DNA of 64,000 bases from Xylogone sp. PMI_703 (taxonomy: Eukaryota > Ascomycota > Leotiomycetes), in the NCBI GenBank assembly GCA_021399445.1, contig JAJTUQ010000001.1:2294001-2358000 (forward strand), written 5' to 3'. A program made the translations under genes and the position numbers. Shown piece by piece: positions 57,546 to 64,000 of the stretch (its first letter is position 1; the number at the start of each line of letters is the position of its first letter). The notes under the pieces were generated by a model, which was not told the origin of the DNA, ran no database searches, and saw only the letters and a list, made by a program, of their open reading frames with translations.

Positions 57546-57991
57546 GCAGGCGGTAGGGGATATTGGCACAGAACGCTCTTCGCAACGGTGGCGGTACGAT
57601 CAGTTTGTGTAGATTGGCAATAGAAGGATTTTTTTTGTGGATTAGAATTAAAGTTGGTAATATCTCTCTTGGTAAGAATAGTCTCACATATCATAAGCAT
57701 AATTGAAATGGTTTTCTTTAAAGTGAGCGAACACTAACTAAATGTGGGTGCCCAAATGACCACACCTTTATGTTGAAAGTTGACCTAGCTAAAATTACAA
57801 CCAATACTTAAAAATACTCCCTGTTATCATACTGTTTTGCCAAAATTGCTACTGGCGGTGGATCCACGGGATTGGTAGGCTCTCTAGACAAGATCGCACG
57901 GCTTTAATACTATCTCCGTCAACTCTAAGTGCTGTCTTAGGATATCTTCACACAATAGGGTTTTCTATCTCTAGCAATTATGTTTTGAAGT
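57546..57991. other. Spacer between transporter and regulator genes
   Basis: 446 bp holding the transporter 3' UTR and the regulator promoter. No gene seen. Confidence 0.45.
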
Positions 57992-60628
57992 ATGCAGCAC
58001 GATATCCCTATGGAAATGACCAACATTTCATCTACAAATGGTGAAAGAAATCAGTCGCAACATCCACCCCGAATATCAAAAGCTTGCACTCAATGTCGGC
58101 GGCGCAAGATCAAATGTGACGGGGCATACCCATGCGCCCACTGTGCACGCCTTAGACTTGGTATGATGGCCTGCATGCCCCTTTGCAACATTATCAGCTC
58201 TAATCTGTCAAGAATGTCTTTACCAAGTACGACGAAAACGGAGGCAAAAGCCAAAGTTAGCAGTTAACATGAATGAGTTAACATCACGACTTCAAACTTT
58301 GGAAGACATCTTAAAAGGTGATAGAAATGAATCAATGGAGTCTCGGATGGATTCTTTTAAGGCCGACCAGGACATGAACTTTGATGGCCCAGAAAGTAAT
58401 GAGTCCAGCCCAGCATCGCTGTCGTCAAGAGATGGCACAGAAAAGCCGCCAGAAAATACAGAAGCAATAACCAATGGAACAGAGAAATTAGATATTGATA
58501 GAGAAGGTAAATCGGACTATTATGGTACCAGCTCTGAAATAGTATTCCTTCAACAGTTAGAAGATTTCTTTGGGCCTCGATTCAATGGGATCACACAAAG
58601 GAAATCGTTAACATCGCGAATCTCAATTCCCTCCCTTTTTGAAACGAAACCGAGTATCGAGGGCATAAAACAACAACTTCAGAGCAAGATTCTTCCCCCT
58701 AGAAGAATTGCAGATGAACTCATCAATAGCGCTCTTGACGAGGCATGCACCCTTGAACCTATCGTTCATAGGCCGACATTTGATCGATTATATAAGCGGG
58801 TCTTCACCATTCCTCCGGGAGAGTTTGGACTGGAAGAAGAAAGTTTTCTTCCTCTACTCTATGCTGTATGCGCAGTAGGGTCCCTCTTCAACTCTCACAT
58901 TCTAGAACGCATGGATTATGAATGTGCAATATTGGAAGGGTCTGTTTCTTTGGAGCTATCGACTAAAGATATGCTAAAGTGGATTAGGTCCAAGTACTTC
59001 AACTGGGCGCGTCAGTTGATCGATTTAGCAGACTGTCGAAATATTATTTCTTTACAAGCAGTGGTATTTTTAAACAAGTTCTTGCAATGCACAGCACGAA
59101 TTTCACGATGCTACTCTTATCTCGGTATTACCGTCACATTGGCTCTACGGATGGGTCTCCACCGATCACTCCGGACTTGCGTCAACAATGTCGAAAGAGA
59201 GGAACGATGCAGAATATTCTGGGCTATACATAACATGGACGTTCGAATAAGTTCACTGATGGGCTTGCCAAGACTGCTGCACGAAGATGAAATCGATCAG
59301 TGCATGCCTTCGGAAGTCATGAGTCATCTTTTTGCAAATCAGGAGACTCGGCTACCTTCACCATACTATAGTAAAGCAGGTGCGAGTCTGGATCAGATTA
59401 TGAGCAAGATCTCGAGATATATATACCCGGTAAAGCATGGAAAAAAAGGTGGAAGCGGGAAACATCTTGTCAGTTATACTAAAATGCTCCAAATGGAGAA
59501 TGAGATAGACAAATGGAAATCGGAATCTAATTATGGACTACAAGAAAATGAAGATATGGAGAAAAATGATAGGTGCGGGCTCTGTGCAACTACTGGGAGT
59601 TTAGCTGACAAGTACGCTAGAGCCTATTACCTTTTGTGTTTGCATTGCGCACACGTGCAGCTCCTGCTATACCGACCATTCCTGCATTATATCTCGAAGA
59701 GAGCAGAGCAAACTGACAGTAGAGCCAAAAGACTTGCAATGTCCTGTATAGCTATGAGCCGAGAGACCATCCATATTGGTTTGGAAATGAATTCACGCGA
59801 TCTTCTCCTCGGAGCATATTGGTTTGAGTTTTATACTATATTCTCCGCTATTTTGGCACTTGTTGTTCCAATCATGGATAGGAATCATGATTTGGACATC
59901 TCTGAGCTTTTGCAGGATGCAAAGGCTGGCCGTGAGATATTAACGCAGCTTTCATCGAGCTGCATGGCGGCAGACCGATGTAGCCAAATGTTGGCAGTGA
60001 GTCCTCGAACGTTGTATAGCTTTATTGAACAAATCTAACAGGAAATATTATATAGTCAATCTTTGAACGAGCGGACAACAGTAGTCTGGAGATTAGCGAT
60101 CAGCGTAAGACGCCGGGAAGAAATACCTCTGCGAAAGAGATGTCGGAATTAGGAGAACGATTTCAATTCTGTCGGCAAGGAGTCCCAGATCCAACACGGC
60201 GGGATCCCATTGTAGCTAATAATCAGCACATTCAAACTACTGATACGGGTCCCACAGCCGTCGGGCTAGGCGGGCAAAGAATACCGTACGCCTTCCCTCT
60301 ACAGTCACAGGCAGAGACGAGTCTACATTGCCAAAGCTCAATGCCCCGGCTCGGTGTGAACGAAAGACTCACGGACCAAAACTCACCCGGGGATCTGATA
60401 CACGTAGAACAATTTAGATTTCTACCCCAATATGCCATTTCGTTGCCTCATCTCTCCTCTTATTCTCAAACTGAGTCGACTCAGCCACCAGCTGCGGCAC
60501 AAGAGAACGGCTTCCCTGCTGACTGGGCCGGCATGGGATATTCTCCTAATAGTCTTAATTTAGTTGACATGATTACAATTGATGGGTGGCATAATATCAC
60601 ATCAAATCTCCCCGGGGATCCCATTTGA
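57992..60628 (+). CDS. Zn2Cys6 transcription factor with fungal_trans domain
   Basis: Three exons: 57992-58160, 58213-59996, 60056-60628; introns of 52 bp (GTATGA, branch CTAAT, TCAAG) and 59 bp (GTGAGT, branch CTAAC, TATAG); 841 aa. The zinc cluster is Cys-x2-Cys-x6-Cys-x5-Cys-x2-Cys-x6-Cys (C32, C35, C42, C48, C51, C58), and its sixth Cys is supplied only after the first splice, which confirms that intron. A basic linker and coiled coil (MNELTSRLQTLEDIL) follow, then the fungal_trans domain (RISRCYSYLGITVTLALRMG; FWAIHNMDVRISSLMGLP). The second splice joins CSQMLA to SIFERADNSS and adds a 190-residue Gln/Pro/Ser-rich tail. Probable regulator of the adjacent transporter. Confidence 0.92.
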
Positions 60629-61059
60629 TAGTTAACAATGTCATGCACGTATATAGCAACGCTAATGACAATCTTTAGCATGGGTAGGGGACTAAAGCTC
60701 AGATGAGACTTTTATATGTGTTAGAAGTGATGAGGGCTTGATGTTGGAGTTGTTTGTTTTTAATCCATACTTTTTTAGCTGCTACTCAGTGCTATGTAGA
60801 GGTCGGCTAGACTACAGCGTGGGAGTCATATATGCCTCGGGATACATTCTCTCTCCCGGCGTGTTATCTGTGCAAACCCCTTAGCTTCATAAGGTACATC
60901 CTCAGTCTTCAGAATCGAATATCTTCTCCACTCCGGTGCCCTGACGCTTTCTGATAGCCAGTCTTTCATGACCTTCATATTTATTGTTGTGGTATCATCT
61001 ATAGTGTATGGTACAACACTAAGTACTCATTCCTGAATGATTCTTTCCTGTTTTAAAGT
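60629..61059. other. Intergenic, one short open stretch
   Basis: A 49-codon minus frame at 60,834-60,980 (MKVMKDWLSESVRAPEWRRY...) has good coding character but no family and is too short to call. Confidence 0.3.
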
Positions 61060-61438
61060 ACCCCGTTGGCCCAGATACGAAAAGCCAATGTCCTTGATAT
61101 GCCTGACAAACAGTCTATTGTATTCTGGCACCTTCTTCCCAGTATATTCTTAGCTTGTGGCATGTACATATTCCTCGTATATACTCTCTCCGAGATGTAG
61201 ATGACCCTCTCGTAGGCAATCGAGCCGCTGTAATATTTTTCCAAATACTCGCCTCCCAGCCTCTCCACATCATCTCCATCACTTGCACAAATAGCTTTTC
61301 CGCTTCCTTCCGTCCTCCTTGACTCCTATATGTTGATGCTAAATTGGCCATGCTGTTCAGCGTGGACGAATGCTTTTCTCCCAGCACTCGGTCAACAATG
61401 CCCTTCGTATATGCAAAATTGCGCAACCCAACCAACAA
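61060..61438 (-). pseudogene. TPR (kinesin light chain-like) repeat relic
   Basis: The frame GEKHSSTLNSMANLASTYRS and GGRKEAEKLFVQVME is the tetratricopeptide unit found in fungal NB-ARC-TPR proteins. A second unit, in another frame (NTIDCLSGISRTLAF), follows. Frameshifts and stops break it, and no NB-ARC part is nearby. It is a fragment of a decayed NLR-type gene or of a repeat expansion. Confidence 0.5.
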
Positions 61439-62343
61439 GTTATTTTTTATTTTTTTATTTTTCCTAATTTCTTGGTTTGATCTCTAAGGAAGACAACCTA
61501 GAATTTCGGCGCATGCGATATGCTCGTTGAGCCTCCCTGATCTGCACCTTTCGTCGCTGAGAAGAAGTTAGTAATATATACATTGAATTATCCGAAGAGA
61601 AATGTTATCGGCGGATAGCTCACATCAGATACTTTACCACTGGTTGCCATTGGCGCCGATTCTCTTTTTTTCTGTAGCGTTTTACATTGGACCCCTTGGT
61701 TCGGTCTTGGTTTCTTGTTGCTTAGAGATTCTATCTCTCCATGAACAGGTCGGTTCGGTTCCAGTGGCATTCCATGTCTATCAAAAGAGACACTGCGGAA
61801 TCACTCGAAGAAAGACTTCGTTGCACTTGGCAACTGCCGGATCTTCCTGCGTCTCTTCGGCCTTATGGAACCAGAAAGAGGGTAAGCCGACAGCGGGATT
61901 ACGGCTGTTGGTGAACAGCCGCTGTTCTGGGATTATTAACGCTAACGACCCATGTTGTCCATTCATAGGTGCCAGCGTGTGGATGAAGCGGAGAATTATA
62001 GAGCCACATTTCTGTATAGAGCCCACAAAATAAAAAAAAATCGATTTGGTGTGCGGCTTAATACACAAATTCGGACTTAAGACTTAAATGCGCACATTGG
62101 GAGTATTAGGTTACAAAAATTAAGAGTTAATCTTGGTGGACTATGGATTTGGATGGGGCCTGAGTATACATCTTGTCATGTATAACTAGATCCACGCGGT
62201 CAACCGTTGTCAAATAGATAACTCATAGCATGGGCAAACATACTGTATAAAGCATCTCGACCTCCTAGTGAATCCAGAGTCAATTCTTATTCCGAGTCTC
62301 TTTGAAACATATATTCACTATACTTCTCTGTTGCATATTAGCG
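61439..62343. other. Intergenic, no gene seen
   Basis: Short A/T tracts; overlapping frames at 61,590-62,070 on both strands lack recognisable protein features. Confidence 0.35.
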
Positions 62344-63317
62344 ATGACGTCGAATCCACCAGCGAAATGCTGTGCAATTGGTTATAAATACGAGGAGAAC
62401 TCAATTGGAAAATATATTAAGATTAACGATGGTACAAACTGATAACTATTTAGCACCTACCTTTGTATCATTGATCTCCCACTAACTCCAATCATAAACA
62501 GTTGAGGTATATATTACGGAACCAGCGACGCCAAGTACCAACGCGATCATACTCCTAACAGACATAGTTGGACATCGGTTTATCAATCTTCAATTGTGGT
62601 TCCCTAAATTTCTCTAAAATATGACATATCTAATACCTATTCTAGACTTGCTGACCAATTTGCGGCCAACGGGTATTTGGTCGTTATGCCAGACCTCTTC
62701 GAGGGGGACCCTGTGCCCTTGAACCACCCAACAGAATTCGATTTCATGAAATGGCTCATTCCTGCACATTTACCTGCGAAAATAGACCCTATTGTCGAGG
62801 GTACGATCGAATATCTAAAAAAAGACAGGGACATTCAAAATATTGGAGGCGCTGGTTATTGTTTTGGAGCCAAAGTAAAATCATGCTATGGCCCGAGAGG
62901 CGCAGTATTAATTTATTGATCATTATTAGTATGTCGTGCGGTTCTTAAAACAGAATCAACTGGATGCTGGCTTCATCGCACATCCATCGTTAATAGAAAC
63001 CGATGAACTTGAAGCAATCGAAAGACCTTTGTCAATTGCCGCTGCTGGTAGGTTTACTGTCAGCAAGATCTCCAAGCGGATACGATACTGACCTTACAGA
63101 ACATGATACGGTATTTCCTACTCCTAAACGGCATGAGAGTGAAGAGATCCTTTTAAAGCTCTCACCACTATCTTATCAGATCGCTTTCTATAGTGGAACT
63201 GATCACGGCTTTGCAGTTCGTGGAGATATAAGTCAAAGGCAAATAAAATTTGCAAAGGAACAAACCTTCTTTCAAGCACTAGCATGGTTCGGAGAGCACC
63301 TTGAAAAGGGAAACTGA
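62344..63317 (+). CDS. Dienelactone hydrolase family protein
   Basis: Five exons: 62344-62431, 62502-62595, 62646-62874, 62930-63047, 63100-63317; introns 50-70 bp with CTAAC, CTAAT or CTGAC branches; 248 aa. The protein begins MTSNPPAKCCAIGYKYEENS. Joins give INDVEVYITEPATP, GHRFINLQL-LADQFAANGYLVVMPDLFEGD, GYCFGAK-YVVRFLKQ and IAAAEHDTVFP, all matching the fungal DLH pattern. The likely Cys-Asp-His triad is Cys133 (GYCFGA), Asp179 and His212 (GTDHGFAVRGD). Bacterial relatives open dienelactones in chlorocatechol breakdown; fungal ones are broad carboxylesterases. No signal peptide. All five exons are in phase and no stop is seen, so it appears intact. Confidence 0.9.
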
Positions 63318-63732
63318 ACTCATACTCTAATCAAGAGGAAGGCTTCGTCGATAAGTTAATAGAGAGACTTTGTTCTTGTCTACCTAAATGCCTTAATTCT
63401 GTGTTCTCCAACAATTAATATGGATAGGTGTTACATTTTGCCTTGCTTCTAAACATCATTTCGGGGCATAATAGTTAGTGTGCTCGGATGCGCAGTTTTA
63501 TCGCAAACCAACTACCAAAGGATAATAGTTAGTGCTAAAAATACGTTTTTATAATTGGTAAAATATCCTCAAGTTCCGATAATGAGTACTAACGAAGAGA
63601 AATGGAATTTACCAGACGAATCAATCCCAGGGTAGAGTATCATGTTTTGATTCTATCACGCCATAGGCCAATACCCCTCTATCTGCAGATTATAAAATTA
63701 TGTTCCTAAAGAATGTATTATAACGCATGGAT
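63318..63732. other. Intergenic with a short direct repeat
   Basis: ATAATAGTTAGTG occurs twice, at about 63,468 and 63,522. No gene seen. Confidence 0.35.
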
Positions 63733-63800
63733 ACTGTAGAGTGTAAGCACACCTGAATATTACAATTGGAGCACATCTCTTCTCGACCCGAGGGAGTTTA
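63733..63800. repeat. Dispersed repeat, copy 2
   Basis: Matches 52,449-52,515 with mainly transition differences. The remaining sequence to the window end shows no gene. Confidence 0.6.
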
Positions 63801-64000
63801 ACCTATGTCAAGGGATTTACTACAGAGAGTGAAGGAGTGGGTATAACGTCAAAGAGAGGTCAAGTGGTAAATTGTTTAATTGTTATAATATCGCCTTATA
63901 TCACAAAAACCCAACACAAAGCAATGCCCTAATTTAGCTCATAATTGAATAAGGCCTGAGCTAAAGGCACTCACCGTTTACCTATGGGCACTCACTTATC

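Noticed and set aside
60001..60038. TAA at 60036-60038 as the end of the Zn2Cys6 regulator
   Set aside because: It lies inside an intron with GTGAGT donor, CTAAC branch and TATAG acceptor; splicing adds a typical 190-residue tail in phase.

Overview
The window reads as nuclear DNA of a filamentous ascomycete (Pezizomycotina). Its genes carry short spliceosomal introns (about 44-134 bp, GT...AG, usually with a CTRAY-type branch site). The families are typical of such fungi: HET, NACHT-WD40, RTA1, SUR7/PalI, Zn2Cys6, NDT80-like, GH7 with CBM1, MCH-type and DHA1-type transporters. A Leotiomycete is my guess, not something the sequence proves. Stop codons in the relics are mostly explained by C-to-T or G-to-A changes, as expected from repeat-induced point mutation (RIP).

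Layout. 0-11 kb: gene-poor, with one hypothetical gene, an intron-containing elongator tRNA-Met, a small secreted protein and coding relics. 11-21 kb: a KANL3/Tex30-like hydrolase, an RTA1 membrane protein, a histidine phosphatase and a GH3 glucosaminidase. 21.5-27 kb: an NDT80/PhoG-like transcription factor and a ketopantoate reductase, divergent. Their promoter has been split by a 2.7-kb pogo/Fot1-type transposon that itself contains nested LTR debris. 28-42 kb: a SUR7/PalI protein, a secreted double-cupredoxin/ferritin-like fusion, a HET protein, and tail-to-tail with it a NACHT-WD40 NLR with two in-frame stops in its propeller region. 42-50 kb: an MCH-type transporter, a repeat-bearing membrane protein, a BRCT protein and a GH7 cellobiohydrolase. 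50-64 kb: repeat debris, a decayed Zn2Cys6 regulator, an MFS transporter followed by an intact Zn2Cys6 regulator, a TPR relic and a five-exon dienelactone hydrolase.

How the parts may work together. HET and NACHT-WD40 proteins act in non-self recognition and programmed cell death, and NDT80-like factors of the VIB-1 type control such genes in Neurospora. Finding all three within 20 kb suggests an allorecognition-rich segment; this is inference. The GH7 and GH3 enzymes fit a plant- and microbe-feeding lifestyle. The transporter plus regulator at 56-60.6 kb looks like an efflux module.

All exon structures were spliced by hand and checked for phase. No homology search was possible.
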